NCBI GenBank assembly: GCA_937996795.1
Contig: CALKUH010000022.1
Coordinates: 178,587-242,586 of the forward strand
Length of the DNA: 64,000 bases
Direction: 5' to 3'
DNA from: an uncultured Verrucomicrobiota bacterium
GTDB lineage: Bacteria > Verrucomicrobiota > Kiritimatiellia > CAIVKH01
Part shown: positions 7,989 to 18,900 of the stretch, piece after piece
Layout of the letters: each line of letters begins with the position of its first letter
Position numbering within the stretch: position 1 is the stretch's first letter
Program-made: the position numbers and the translations under genes
Notes under the pieces: generated by a model
Seen by the model: only the letters and a program-made list of their open reading frames with translations
Databases searched by the model: none
What the model was told of the DNA's origin: nothing

Positions 7989-8315
7989 TCAGTCGATGTT
8001 CGCCCACGATGCGGGATACCCGGTGAGCCGCACGTAGTTGTAGTGGCCGCGAATGTGGCGGCTGAAATACTCGCCCTTGTTCACGATGCGCGAGAAGTCG
8101 AGGTACACCTGCCGCGGCACATCGTAGTAGAGGTAGGCCGCGCCGTCGTTGAAGACAAGGATCAGCGACTGCTTCGCGTTGTCGTAACGCGCGGATTCGA
8201 ACACCCGCGACCCGACGTGGATCAGCTCCACCCCCCGCCCGCGATCCGCATCCGCCGCCTCCCCCGCCCCCGCCAGCATCACCGCCAGCACACCCGCCAT
8301 CAGCATCTGTTTCAT
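7989..8315 (-). CDS. Secreted KTSC-domain protein
   Basis: The product is 108 aa. The ATG at 8315 is favoured by GGGAG seven bases upstream; longer in-frame starts exist. Residues 1-20 are a Sec signal peptide with a likely cut after GEA. The mature part is a KTSC domain (SRVFESARYDNAKQSLILVF, YYDVPRQVYLDF, GEYFSRHIRGHYN). In this family the domain is a small fold often fused to nucleic-acid-related enzymes, but here it stands alone and is exported. No catalytic residues are known. The neighbours are ssb downstream and the sigma-54 regulator upstream. Confidence 0.82.
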   Translation of the reverse strand: MKQMLMAGVLAVMLAGAGEAADADRGRGVELIHVGSRVFESARYDNAKQSLILVFNDGAAYLYYDVPRQVYLDFSRIVNKGEYFSRHIRGHYNYVRLTGYPASWANID

Positions 8316-8479
8316 GATCATCTCCCGTAGTGGTTGACTTGCGGCAGCTGTAGTTGCAGGGGGCATGCCAACCACCCGCACGCGGCGCGCCATTATCACA
8401 ACCATCTATTCAACAAAGTGTTGCACATCGAGTCGCCGACGGCGCACGCTTGTTGCGGAAGCGCGCCGCAATCAAGTGG

Positions 8480-8496
8480 GATTGAAATTTTCAATC
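8480..8496. promoter_or_regulatory. AT-rich palindrome, possible operator
   Basis: GATTGAAA-T-TTTCAATC is a perfect 8-bp palindrome in an otherwise GC-rich 295-bp gap between the KTSC gene start and the regulator stop. It could bind a regulator of the KTSC/ssb genes; nothing confirms this. Confidence 0.3.
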
Positions 8497-8610
8497 TGGA
8501 TTGATGATCACAGACCTGACGGGCGGCGCTGCGCGCGAAGGAGGAAGCCGCCGCGGCACGTTGAGCCAACGCGCCCTACCCAATCATGCGAGTTCAAACC
8601 GTAAGGGGTA

Positions 8611-10095
<1,485 letters not shown>

Positions 10096-10258
10096 CGCGG
10101 CGGCATTGTGCAGCCCCGGCGCACGCTCGTCCAGTGCGCAGCGGGGTTCTCGTTTCCTACCCGCCCCCGATTTCACGTTCAGGAACGACGACGAGGAGGG
10201 GGACGAGGACGACACTATCGCCTTGCGACGGAGGGGCGGGCGGTGGAACATCCGGCGC

Positions 10259-11305
10259 ATGACGAAGGAACACGAAGTGGCTGCGGTGCCGCTGCGCTGG
10301 GTCGGACCGATCGCGCTGGCCGGACCGGAGGTTACCGGAGAGGTCGAGGTGCCGCTGGCGACGTACGAGTCGCCGCTGTGGCCGTCGGTGGAGCGCGGGG
10401 CGCGGGTCACACGCGCGGCCGGCGGACTCTCCGTTGTTGTCGTCTCCGAAGGCATGACGCGCTCCATCGCAGTGGAGGCCGCGCGTGCGGCGGACGCGGC
10501 GGAGGTGGCGCGCGCGCTGCCGGGGCGGATGGCGGAGTTGCAAGCGGTCACCGCCACCACGAGCCGGTTCGCGAAGCTGCAGGACGTCCACACCCAGGTC
10601 CTGGGCCGCCTGCTCTACATCCGCTTCTCGTTTACGACCGGCGACGCGTCCGGCCACAACATGGCGACGAAGGCGGCGGACGCGCTGATGACGTGGCTGC
10701 TCGGCGCGTATCCGGCGCTCCGCTACGTGTCGATTTCCGGCAATTTCTGCACCGACAAAAAGGTGTCCGCGGTGAACGGCATCCTCGGCCGCGGGAAATA
10801 CGTCGTCGCCGAGGCGACGATCCCGGCAGACGTTTGCGCCAAGTTGCTGAAGACAACGGCTGCGCAGGTGGCGGACCTGAACCTCAAGAAAAACTGGATC
10901 GGCACGTCCCTCGCGGGCGGCGTGCGCGCGGCGAACGCGCATTTCGCGAACATGCTGCTGGCGTTCTACCTGGCGACCGGCCAGGACGCGGCGAACATCG
11001 TGGAGGGCTCGCAGGGCTTCGTCCACGCCGAGGCGCAGCCCGATGGCGCGCTGTATTTTTCGTGCACGCTGCCGAACCTGATTGTCGGCACGGTGGGCAA
11101 CGGCAAGGGGCTCGACTTCGTGCAGCGCGCGCTGGAGCGGCTCGGCTGCGCGGAAGCGCGCGAGCCGGGCGCGAACGCGCGGCGGCTGGCCGCGCTGTGC
11201 GCGGCGGCGGTCTGGTGCGGCGAGCTGTCCCTGCTCGCGGCGCAGACGAACCCGGGCGAGCTGATGCGCGCGCACATCGCGCTGGAACGGCGGCAGGGGA
11301 AGTGA
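10259..11305 (+). CDS. hmgA: Hydroxymethylglutaryl-CoA reductase
   Basis: The product is 348 aa. It reduces HMG-CoA to mevalonate, the committed step of the mevalonate route to isoprenoids. The catalytic residues are visible: Glu37 in TYESPL, Lys167 in CTDKK, Asp243 in GQDAAN and His339 in MRAHIAL. The cofactor and substrate loops GDASGHNMATKA and NCTDKK-like KKVSAVN also match. It is shorter than eukaryotic and archaeal class I enzymes because the N-terminal region is minimal. The ATG at 10259 is preferred; the frame runs open far upstream, but that is antisense to the regulator. It is followed by the IPP isomerase gene, with which it probably forms an operon. Confidence 0.92.
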   Translation: MTKEHEVAAVPLRWVGPIALAGPEVTGEVEVPLATYESPLWPSVERGARVTRAAGGLSVVVVSEGMTRSIAVEAARAADAAEVARALPGRMAELQAVTATTSRFAKLQDVHTQVLGRLLYIRFSFTTGDASGHNMATKAADALMTWLLGAYPALRYVSISGNFCTDKKVSAVNGILGRGKYVVAEATIPADVCAKLLKTTAAQVADLNLKKNWIGTSLAGGVRAANAHFANMLLAFYLATGQDAANIVEGSQGFVHAEAQPDGALYFSCTLPNLIVGTVGNGKGLDFVQRALERLGCAEAREPGANARRLAALCAAAVWCGELSLLAAQTNPGELMRAHIALERRQGK

Positions 11306-11332
11306 CCGGTAATCGGTGACCAGTAATCCGTG
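11303..11332. repeat. Short CGGTGACC-type repeat
   Basis: Units TGACCGGTAATCGG, TGACCAGTAATCCG and TGA start at the hmgA stop codon and run into the GTG start of the next gene. The same units occur at 37159-37218. Confidence 0.6.
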
Positions 11333-12382
11333 AAGAAAACAAAGAAGAGCGACGCAACGAACCGGCGGAAGGTGGAGCACATCGAGATCATCAACACCGA
11401 TCGCGAGGTGGACCGCCGCAAATTCTATTTCGACGAAATCCGGCTGCGGCATCGCGCGCTGCCGGAACTCGACCTCGACGCGGTGGATACCTCCATCGAC
11501 TTCATGGGCAAACGCCTGTCGTGCCCACTGTTGATTTCGAGCATGACCGGCGGCGACCACGCAATGGTGCGGCGGATCAACCGCAACCTGGCGGAGGCCG
11601 CGGAGCGGTGCGGCGTCGCAATGGGCGTCGGCTCGCAGCGCGTCATGTTCACGCACCCGAAGGCGCGCGCGAGCTTCGCGCTGCGCGACGTCGCGCCGAC
11701 GGCGCTGTTGTTCGCCAACCTCGGCGCGGTGCAACTCAACAAGGGCTTCGGGATCGACGAGTGCAAGGCCGCGGTGGAGGCGCTGGCGGCGGACGGATTG
11801 TACCTGCACCTGAATCCGCTGCAGGAGGCGGTGCAGCCGGAGGGCGACACGCAGTTCGGCGGCCTCGCGAAAAAAATCGGCGCCGTCGCGCGCGCGCTCG
11901 GCACGCCGGTGATATTGAAGGAGGTTGGCGCGGGGCTGTCGCGCGAGGATGTGAAGCTCGCGCTGCCGCACGGCATCACCCATTTCGACGTCGCGGGCAC
12001 GGGCGGCACCTCGTGGAGCCGCATCGAACATCACCGCCAGTCCGGTGCGCGGCGAAATGAGCTGGGCCTGCTGTTCCAGGACTGGGGCCTGCCCACGCCG
12101 CGCGCGCTGTGGGAACTGCGCGACCTGCGTCCGCGCGTCACACTGATCGCGTCCGGCGGCCTGCGGTCCGGCCTCGACATGGCGAAGGCCCTCGTGCTGG
12201 GCGCGTCGCTCTGCGGACTCGCCGCGCCATTCCTTAAGCCCGCGCAGGAATCCGCCGATGCCGTCATCGCGGTAATCCAGCGCCTGCAACGCGAACTGCG
12301 CACCGCGCTGTTCCTGATGGGCATCCGCCGCGTACCCCAGGCCATCGGCAACGAACGCCTGCTGCTCGATCCGCCGCGATGA
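11330..12382 (+). CDS. fni: Type 2 isopentenyl-diphosphate delta-isomerase
   Basis: A 350-aa FMN-dependent enzyme that interconverts IPP and DMAPP. Family signatures are present: RKxEHI near the start, PLLISSMTGG, GVGSQR, LHLNPLQEAVQPEGD (with the catalytic Gln and acidic residue), PVILKEVGAG, VAGTGGTSW and IASGGLRSG (FMN phosphate site). The start is a GTG at 11330, inside the repeat units that follow hmgA. A linked HMG-CoA reductase supports a mevalonate pathway in this organism; the remaining enzymes are outside the window. Confidence 0.95.
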   Translation: MKKTKKSDATNRRKVEHIEIINTDREVDRRKFYFDEIRLRHRALPELDLDAVDTSIDFMGKRLSCPLLISSMTGGDHAMVRRINRNLAEAAERCGVAMGVGSQRVMFTHPKARASFALRDVAPTALLFANLGAVQLNKGFGIDECKAAVEALAADGLYLHLNPLQEAVQPEGDTQFGGLAKKIGAVARALGTPVILKEVGAGLSREDVKLALPHGITHFDVAGTGGTSWSRIEHHRQSGARRNELGLLFQDWGLPTPRALWELRDLRPRVTLIASGGLRSGLDMAKALVLGASLCGLAAPFLKPAQESADAVIAVIQRLQRELRTALFLMGIRRVPQAIGNERLLLDPPR

Positions 12383-12398
12383 GGCATCCGGAGACACC

Positions 12399-12764
12399 AT
12401 GAGACCCTCGACGTGGATCATCGCACTGGTTGTGGTGGCGGTGTTCATCCTGCTCAAGCAACTCGGGCGCGCGAAGCCGGACGAGGTAAAGCAGCTGCTT
12501 GCCGAAGGCGGGCGGGTGATTGATGTGCGGACCACTGCCGAATACGAAGCGGGGCACCTGCCGCAGGCGGTGAATGTGCCGCTGGGCGAACTGTCCGAAC
12601 GGATCGCCGCCGTCGCGCCGGACAAGAACCAGCCGCTGCTGCTCCACTGCGCCAGCGGCGCGCGCAGCGCGTCCGCCGCAAAGATCCTGAACGGCCTCGG
12701 CTACACGCGCGCCGTGAACGTCGGCTCCTACAGCCGTGCCCGCGCACTGCTGGCGTCGGAATAG
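12399..12764 (+). CDS. Membrane-anchored rhodanese-like protein
   Basis: The product is 121 aa with one N-terminal membrane span (about residues 6-21), then a single rhodanese domain: VIDVRTTAEYEAGHLPQAVN, and the active-site loop LLHCASGARSAS with the catalytic Cys. It probably handles sulfane sulfur at the periplasmic or cytoplasmic face of the inner membrane. The ATG at 12399 has GGAG five bases upstream. It lies 16 bp after fni and is likely in the same transcript, though no functional link to isoprenoid synthesis is known. Confidence 0.88.
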   Translation: MRPSTWIIALVVVAVFILLKQLGRAKPDEVKQLLAEGGRVIDVRTTAEYEAGHLPQAVNVPLGELSERIAAVAPDKNQPLLLHCASGARSASAAKILNGLGYTRAVNVGSYSRARALLASE

Positions 12765-12768
12765 CGCC

Positions 12769-13377
12769 TCACACGCGGCGCGCAAGGAGCCGCACCAGCA
12801 TGCCCGGGCCGCGATGCAGCCGGCTTTCGTCGAGTTGAACGAGCTCTTTGCGAAACTCAACGATCTCCGCCCCCTCGAAATCGGAGCGCAGCCGCTCCTC
12901 CGTCATCAGCATCCCCTCATCGCGCGGACCGCCGGAGTGATACGCAAGCTGGTCGGTGTGGAATGCCTCCAGCAGCAGATACCCGCCCGGTTTCAGCGCA
13001 CCGAGCATCGCGCGGTGCACGCGCGGGCGCGCGTCGGCGGGCAGGTGGCAATAGACGCTGACCACCCAGTCGTACGCCGCCACCGGCCACGCCCACTCCA
13101 GCAGGTCCGCCTGTTCCAGCTGGATGGACACGCCGCGCGCGATGGCAAGTTCGCGGGCGCGCGCGAGGCCCTCGCTGGAGAGATCCACCGCGTGCACCGC
13201 GAGGCCCTGCTGCGCGAGCCACACGCCATTGCGCCCACCGCCATCCGCGGGCGCCAGGGCGCGCTGCCCCGGCTTCAACAGCGCCCGCTTCTCCATCAGG
13301 TAAAGACTCGGCGCCGTCCCATAGGCGTGCCCCTCATCGCGAAACCGCTCATCCCACATGCGCGCGCCTGTTGTCAT
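12769..13377 (-). CDS. SAM-dependent methyltransferase (TehB-like class I)
   Basis: The product is 202 aa. It begins with MWDERFRDEGHAYGTAPS, a signature of the TehB/thiopurine-methyltransferase-like group, followed by the SAM-binding loop PADGGGRNGVWLA and AVDLSSEGLARA. Then come DLLEW, the motif IV region YDWVVSVYCHLP and KPGGYLLLE. It methylates a small molecule or metalloid; the substrate is unknown. It is convergent with the rhodanese gene, only a few bases away, and divergent from the small membrane protein. Confidence 0.88.
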   Translation of the reverse strand: MTTGARMWDERFRDEGHAYGTAPSLYLMEKRALLKPGQRALAPADGGGRNGVWLAQQGLAVHAVDLSSEGLARARELAIARGVSIQLEQADLLEWAWPVAAYDWVVSVYCHLPADARPRVHRAMLGALKPGGYLLLEAFHTDQLAYHSGGPRDEGMLMTEERLRSDFEGAEIVEFRKELVQLDESRLHRGPGMLVRLLARRV

Positions 13378-13460
13378 GCCGCCACCCTATCGCCCCCCTC
13401 GTCGTCGGTCATCCCCCATTTCCGCCTTCTGCATTCTTCATTCTCTATTATCCTCCCCCC

Positions 13461-13631
13461 ATGTCGTCCTGGCCCATCTGGGTTGCGATCATCCTGTTGC
13501 TCGACGCGGGCATCGGCTTGTGGAACGCGAACCGCCTCGCGGGCCTCATCCCGCCCCGCCGCCTCGCCTGGATCGCGGCGCTCGAAGCCGCCCTCGCGCT
13601 GGGCCTCGTTGCGTGGCACCTGCTGCGGTGA
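13461..13631 (+). CDS. Small two-span membrane protein, unknown
   Basis: The product is 56 aa with two hydrophobic helices (about residues 3-20 and 33-54) separated by a basic loop (PPRRL). A long in-frame extension upstream is low-complexity, and no Shine-Dalgarno sequence is evident at the ATG chosen. No family recognised. Support comes from the amphipathic layout and codon use only. Confidence 0.5.
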   Translation: MSSWPIWVAIILLLDAGIGLWNANRLAGLIPPRRLAWIAALEAALALGLVAWHLLR

Positions 13632-13637
13632 GGTGGA

Positions 13638-13752
13638 AGAGGGTGTCGGGTGTCAGGTTTCGGGGAAGACCATTCAATCGGCCTCGTGGGCTTGATCAAC
13701 TTCAAAGCGACGGATCATGTTCCTCACCGAAGCCTGACACCCGACACCGTCC
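13638..13752. repeat. Intergenic inverted-repeat element (GTGTCAGG type)
   Basis: The left arm GGGTGTCGGGTGTCAGGTTT and the right arm AAGCCTGACACCCGACACCG are inverted around about 75 bp. It begins seven bases after the stop of the small membrane gene. The same units occur at 33520-33600 and 34415-34460. Confidence 0.8.
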
Positions 13753-13803
13753 CCCACCTTTTGCCCCTGTTCCTCCCCCCGGCGACCCGCTACACTGCCG
13801 CGC

Positions 13804-14820
13804 ATGGATGACGCGGGCTGGGCCAACCTGACCGACGACGAGCTGCTGGAGAAAAAGATCTCCGCGCTCGGCCTCACGCTCGATGCCAGCGGGCTGCAGC
13901 CGTACGTGCAGCAACTCCATGACGAGCTGAAGGCGCGCGGGCTCGTCTTCCTTCCGCCCTGCCATGTCGGCGACGAATGGTTCGTGCCGGTGGGCATCCC
14001 TGCGATCTTTATCCCCTTCTTCCTCGTGCACGACCGCCTGCGCAAACTCGAGCGCAAGCTGATGCTCGAGGTCGAGGGCGAGACGCCGGAGTGGTTCATG
14101 AAACTGATGCGCCACGAGGCCGCGCACGCCTACTCCTACGCCTATCGCCTGCAGCGCAAAAAGAAATGGCAGGAAACGTTCGGCCTCGCCTCGAAGGAGG
14201 ACACCGGCTTCTACCGCCCGCGCCCCTACAGCCGCTCCTACGTGATCCACCTCGACGACTGGTACGCGCAGGCGCACCCCGACGAGGATTTCGCCGAGAC
14301 CTTCGCCGTCTGGCTCACGCCCGGCCTCGACTGGCGCGCCCGCTACGCGGACTGGCGCGCGCTGCACAAACTCGAATACGTGGACGCGCTGATGGCTTCG
14401 CTCGCCGGCGTGCCGCCGCCGCACCAGCCCGCCTACCAGGAGGCGGACTACAACTGCCTCGACGTGAAGCTGAAGGACTACTACGACGCGAAGCGCGAGT
14501 TGTATGCCGACAGCTATCCCGATTTCTACGACGCGGACCTGCGGCAGCTCTTCACCGGCGTGCACGACCCGGCCACCGCGCTGCCCGCCTCCGCCTACCT
14601 GCGCCGCCACCGGCGCGCGCTGGTGAAACATGTGTGCCAGTGGACGAACGAGCGGCAGTATCGCGTGGACAAACTGCTCGCGCGCCTCATCAAACGCTGC
14701 GACGAACTCGCGCTCGTCGCGCGCGCGGACGATGCCGCGCAGGGCCAGCGCACCGGCGCCTACCTCGCAACCCTTGTGATGAACTATCTGTTCACCGGAA
14801 AATTCAAACGGAGCAAATGA
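13804..14820 (+). CDS. Putative zinc-binding metallopeptidase
   Basis: The product is 338 aa. The zinc motif HEAAH is at about residue 103, followed by a downstream DEDFAETFAVWLTP that can supply the third, acidic ligand. This matches the putative zinc-binding metallo-peptidase family, which is poorly characterised. No signal peptide is seen, so it is probably cytoplasmic. The stop overlaps the start of the next gene by four bases (ATGA), so the two are translationally coupled. The partner is a D-Ala-D-Ala-ligase-like ATP-grasp enzyme, and a shared peptide substrate is a reasonable guess. Confidence 0.82.
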   Translation: MDDAGWANLTDDELLEKKISALGLTLDASGLQPYVQQLHDELKARGLVFLPPCHVGDEWFVPVGIPAIFIPFFLVHDRLRKLERKLMLEVEGETPEWFMKLMRHEAAHAYSYAYRLQRKKKWQETFGLASKEDTGFYRPRPYSRSYVIHLDDWYAQAHPDEDFAETFAVWLTPGLDWRARYADWRALHKLEYVDALMASLAGVPPPHQPAYQEADYNCLDVKLKDYYDAKRELYADSYPDFYDADLRQLFTGVHDPATALPASAYLRRHRRALVKHVCQWTNERQYRVDKLLARLIKRCDELALVARADDAAQGQRTGAYLATLVMNYLFTGKFKRSK

Positions 14821-15836
14821 AACGCCGCCTCAAGATCCTCGCGCTGTTTGACGCCATCGGGCCGACGACGCTCGACCAGGATCTTTCCGCCGAACTGCAG
14901 ACGCCGGACTGGAAAACCGAGGCGCACGTGCTCGCCGCGCTGCGGGAACTCGGCCACGACACGCACTATCTCGCCCTCTTCGACAACCTCGACCTGCTGC
15001 GCCAGAAACTCGACGCGTTCCAGCCGGACCTCGTTTTTAACCTCGCCGACCAGTTCCGCAACAACCGCGCGTTCGACCAGAACCTCGTTTCGCTGCTGGA
15101 AATGCACGGCATCCCGTTCACCGGCTGTGGCTCGGTCCCGCTCACGCTGTGCAAGCACAAGGGCATCTCGAAGAAAATCCTCGGCTACCACCGCATCCAC
15201 GTGCCCGGCTTCGTCATGATCCCGCGCGGGCGCAAGCGGGTCCTCACGCGCGGCCTGAAATTCCCCCTGCTGGTGAAACCGCTGAAGGAGGAATCGTCCC
15301 TCGGCATCTCGCAGGCCTCGCTCGTGCACGACGACGCGCAGCTCGCGGACCGCGTGAAGTTCATCCATGAGAAATTCGACAACGACGTGATCGCGGAGGA
15401 ATACATCGACGGGCGCGAACTGTACGTCGGTGTCATCGGCACCAAACGCCTGCAGGTCTTCCCCATCCGCGAACTCGTGTTCCGGGATGTCCCGCCCGAC
15501 GAGCCGAAGATCGCGACCTACAAGGCAAAGTGGGACGAGGAATACCGCAAGAAATGGGGCCTCGAAAACCAGTTCGCCGAGGGCCTCGACCCCCTGCTCG
15601 CGCGCAAGATCGAGCACATCTGCAAACGCATCTACCGCCTCCTGCTGATCGACGGCTATGCCCGGCTCGACCTCCGCCTCACAGCCGCGGGCGACCTTTA
15701 CTTCATCGAAGCGAACCCCAACCCGATGCTCGCCGCCGACGAGGACTTCGCCCTCTCCGCCGCCAAGGCCGGCCTCGCCTTCCCCCAGCTCATCCACCGC
15801 ATCCTCCGCCTTGGCCTCACGACCAACCGGGAGTGA
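14817..15836 (+). CDS. ATP-grasp ligase, D-alanine-D-alanine ligase family
   Basis: A 339-aa ATP-grasp protein. The order fits the DdlA/B fold: an N-terminal Rossmann-like region (LFDAIGPTT, PDLVFNLADQ), the substrate-side GIPFTGCGSVPLTLCKHK, ATP-binding PLLVKPLKEESSLGIS, EEYIDGRELYVGV, and the Mg ligands DLRL...FIEANPNPM. It differs from true Ddl in size and in a basic insert around GRKRVLTRG. It probably joins a carboxylate to an amino group in an ATP-dependent way. Its translational coupling to a metallopeptidase argues for a specialised amide-forming pathway rather than housekeeping cell-wall synthesis. Confidence 0.88.
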   Translation: MKRRLKILALFDAIGPTTLDQDLSAELQTPDWKTEAHVLAALRELGHDTHYLALFDNLDLLRQKLDAFQPDLVFNLADQFRNNRAFDQNLVSLLEMHGIPFTGCGSVPLTLCKHKGISKKILGYHRIHVPGFVMIPRGRKRVLTRGLKFPLLVKPLKEESSLGISQASLVHDDAQLADRVKFIHEKFDNDVIAEEYIDGRELYVGVIGTKRLQVFPIRELVFRDVPPDEPKIATYKAKWDEEYRKKWGLENQFAEGLDPLLARKIEHICKRIYRLLLIDGYARLDLRLTAAGDLYFIEANPNPMLAADEDFALSAAKAGLAFPQLIHRILRLGLTTNRE

Positions 15837-15845
15837 GATCCGGAT

Positions 15846-15942
15846 TTTAACCACCCGCTTCGCTGGAGTGCACGAAGGCACGGAGAGGATGTTTTGAGGG
15901 GATATTCTTTTCCTTCTCCGTGCCTCCGTGGTGATGCCTCCC
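15846..15942. repeat. Intergenic inverted-repeat element (CACGGAG type)
   Basis: The arms are AACCACCCGCTTCGCTGGAG with AAGGCACGGAGAGG, and CTTCTCCGTGCCTCCGTGG. It starts ten bases after the ATP-grasp stop codon. The left end matches the right end of the element at 6750-6846. Confidence 0.75.
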
Positions 15943-15997
15943 GCCGGCGGATTTGACGCATCCGTGCGCACCCTTTAGGTTACGCGTCCGGGCTCCC

Positions 15998-18900
15998 ATG
16001 GAGTTCCCCTTATCCGAGCGCGACGCAAAGAGCTGGGCGGATTTTTTCCGCCAAGGGGGGACGTTTTGCGCCTGGACCCCGCCGGGCTCGTCCGCGGCGT
16101 GGCTCGCCTGGTCACTCTGGACGCGTTTCCAACGCCCGCTGATCTGGATCACCGACGGACCGCGCACGCTCGACCGCGTGCACCGCGACCTGCAAACCCT
16201 CGGCGGACCGCACGCCGCGCAGCTCGCCTACTATCCCGCCTGGGAGGCCCTGCCCGGCCACGGCGCGCCGCCGCACGCGGACCTGCTCGGTGACCGGTTC
16301 GCCACGCTGCGCGCGCTCGCGAGCGCCACGCCCCCGCCCATCATCGCCACCTGCGTGCAGGCGCTGATGCAGCGCACGCTGCCGCCTGATCTGCTGCGCC
16401 GCCACCTCACCACGCTCGCCGTCGGACAGGACGTGCAGCTCGATGCCCTGCTCCAGCAACTGGAGGCCAATGGGTTCTCCTTCGCGCCGGAAGTCACCCA
16501 AAAGGGCCAGGCCTCGTCGCGCGGCGGCATCCTCGACCTCTGGCCCGCGATCAGCGACTGGCCGGTGCGCGTCGAGTTGTTCGGCAACACGATCGAATCC
16601 CTCCGCGCCTTCGATCCCGCCGACCAGAAATCACGGCACCGCCTCGACGAGCTCGCCCTCGCCCCCGCGCGCGAGGCGACGGAGCTGCTTTCCGCCACGT
16701 TCCTTGAGCACCTGCCCGCCGGCGCGGTCCTCGTCTGGCACGAGCGCGAAAGCATCGCGCACCACGCGGCGCTGTACGACGAGGTCATCCGCGAGGCCGG
16801 CGCCGGCGCGGTCACGCTCGACTTCGCCGGCCTGCAAGTCGCCGCCGCCGCGCATCCGCGCGTCGACCTCGTTGCGGCGGAGACCGCGCCCGGCGAGGCG
16901 CGCGCGCTGGACATCGCGCCGTTTGAAGGCGCGCCGGACCTCGGGGGCGGCGCCCTGCCGCCCGACCAGGTCGAACGCGAGCGCCAGCGCGTCGTCGCCG
17001 CGCTCAACGAACACGCGCGCGCCGGCGGCGCCGTGCGCCTGCACTTCAGCACGCGCGGCGCGCGCGAGCGCTTCGCGGAAACCTTTGGCAAACTGCTCGA
17101 ACCGGCCGGGGCGTTCACCCTGCTCGACGGCGGACTCTCGGAAGGATTCCTGCTCCCGACCGAACGGCTGCTCGTGCTCGGCGAGGAGGACTTCTACGGC
17201 CACCGCAAGGAGGCGCGCGGGCGCTACGACCCGCACGCCAAACGGCGCGGCCCGCGCGGGCACGCCGGCAACCGGATCGCGGTGTGGACCGACCTGCAAC
17301 CCGGCGACTTCGTCGTCCATGTGGACCACGGCATCGGCAAATACCTCGGCCTCTACGAGATTGAATTCGCGGGGAAACAGCAGGAGGTCCTGACCATCGA
17401 GTACGCCGAGAAGGCGAAGCTCTACCTGCCCGTCAGCCAGACGCACCTGCTGAGCCGCTACGCCGGCGCGGGCAAGACGCGGCCCGAGTTGCACGCGCTC
17501 GGCGGCAAACGCTGGTCGAAGGAAAAAGAGGCGGCGCAGAAAGCCGTGCAGGACCTCGCCGCGCAACTGCTCGAAACGCAGGCACGGCGCGATGCGCTGC
17601 CCGGCCACGCCTTCGGCGAGGACACGCCGTGGCAGCTCGAATTCGAGGCGTCGTTCCCCTACCAGGAAACCGTGGACCAGGAGCGCGCGATCCACGACGT
17701 GAAGCGCGACCTCGCCGCGCCGCGCCCGATGGACCGCCTTGTCTGCGGCGATGTCGGCTACGGCAAGACCGAGGTCGCGATGCGCGCGGCCTTCAAGGCC
17801 GTGATGGGCGGCAAGCAGGTCGCGCTCGTCGTGCCCACCACGATCCTCGCGCAGCAGCACTTCGACACCTTCACCGCGCGCATGGCCGCCTATCCGGTGC
17901 GCCTCGAAATGCTCACCCGGTTCCAGGACCGCAGGCAGCAGGCCGACATCGTCCGCCGCGCGAACGACGGCGCCGTGGACATCGTCATCGGCACGCACCG
18001 CCTGCTGCAGGGCGACCTCGTCTTCAAGGACCTCGGCCTCGTCATCGTGGACGAGGAGCAGCGCTTCGGCGTCGCGCACAAGGAGCACTTCAAGCGCGCG
18101 CACACGATGGTGGACATGCTCACGCTGACCGCGACGCCGATCCCGCGCACGCTGTACCTCAGCCTGACCGGCGCGAAGGACCTCAGCACGATCGAAACGC
18201 CGCCGCAGGAGCGGCTGCCCGTCGAGACCATCGTCACGGACCTCTCCGACGAAACCGTTCGCGAGGCCATCCTGCGCGAGCTGAACCGCGAGGGGCAGGT
18301 TTTCTACCTGCACAACCGCGTCCACTCCATCCGCAAGGTCCAGGCGTGGCTGGAACAGCTGGTTCCCGAGGCCCGCATCCGCGTCGCGCACGGCCGGATG
18401 GCCGAGGATGAGCTGGCCGACGTGATGCACGCATTCGTGCGCGGCGATTTCGACGTGCTGCTCTGCACCACGATCATCGAGAGCGGCCTCGACATCCCGA
18501 ACGTGAACACGATCTTGATCGAACGCTCCGACCGCTTCGGCCTCGCCGCGCTCTACCAGTTGCGCGGCCGCGTCGGGCGCTACAAGCGGAAGGCCTACGC
18601 CTACTTCCTGCTGCCGCGCCACGGGCGGCTGCTCGACGACGCGCGCAAGCGGCTCGGCGCGATCCGCCGCTACTCGCAGCTCGGCGCGGGGTTCCGCCTC
18701 GCGATGCGCGATCTCGAAATCCGCGGCGCGGGCAACCTGCTCGGCGCGCAGCAGAGCGGACACATCGCCAGCGTCGGCTTCGACCTCTACTGCCAGCTCC
18801 TCAAACGCACCGTCGCCGCGCTGAAGGGCGAGGCCCTGCCCGCGGTCATCGATTGCGAACTGAAACTCGATTTCATCGACCTCTCGCCGATGGCGCCGGA

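Noticed and set aside
8320..8360. Sigma-54 (-24/-12) promoter near the KTSC gene
   Set aside because: GG and GC doublets occur but the spacing is 7 or 11 instead of 10, so the match fails.
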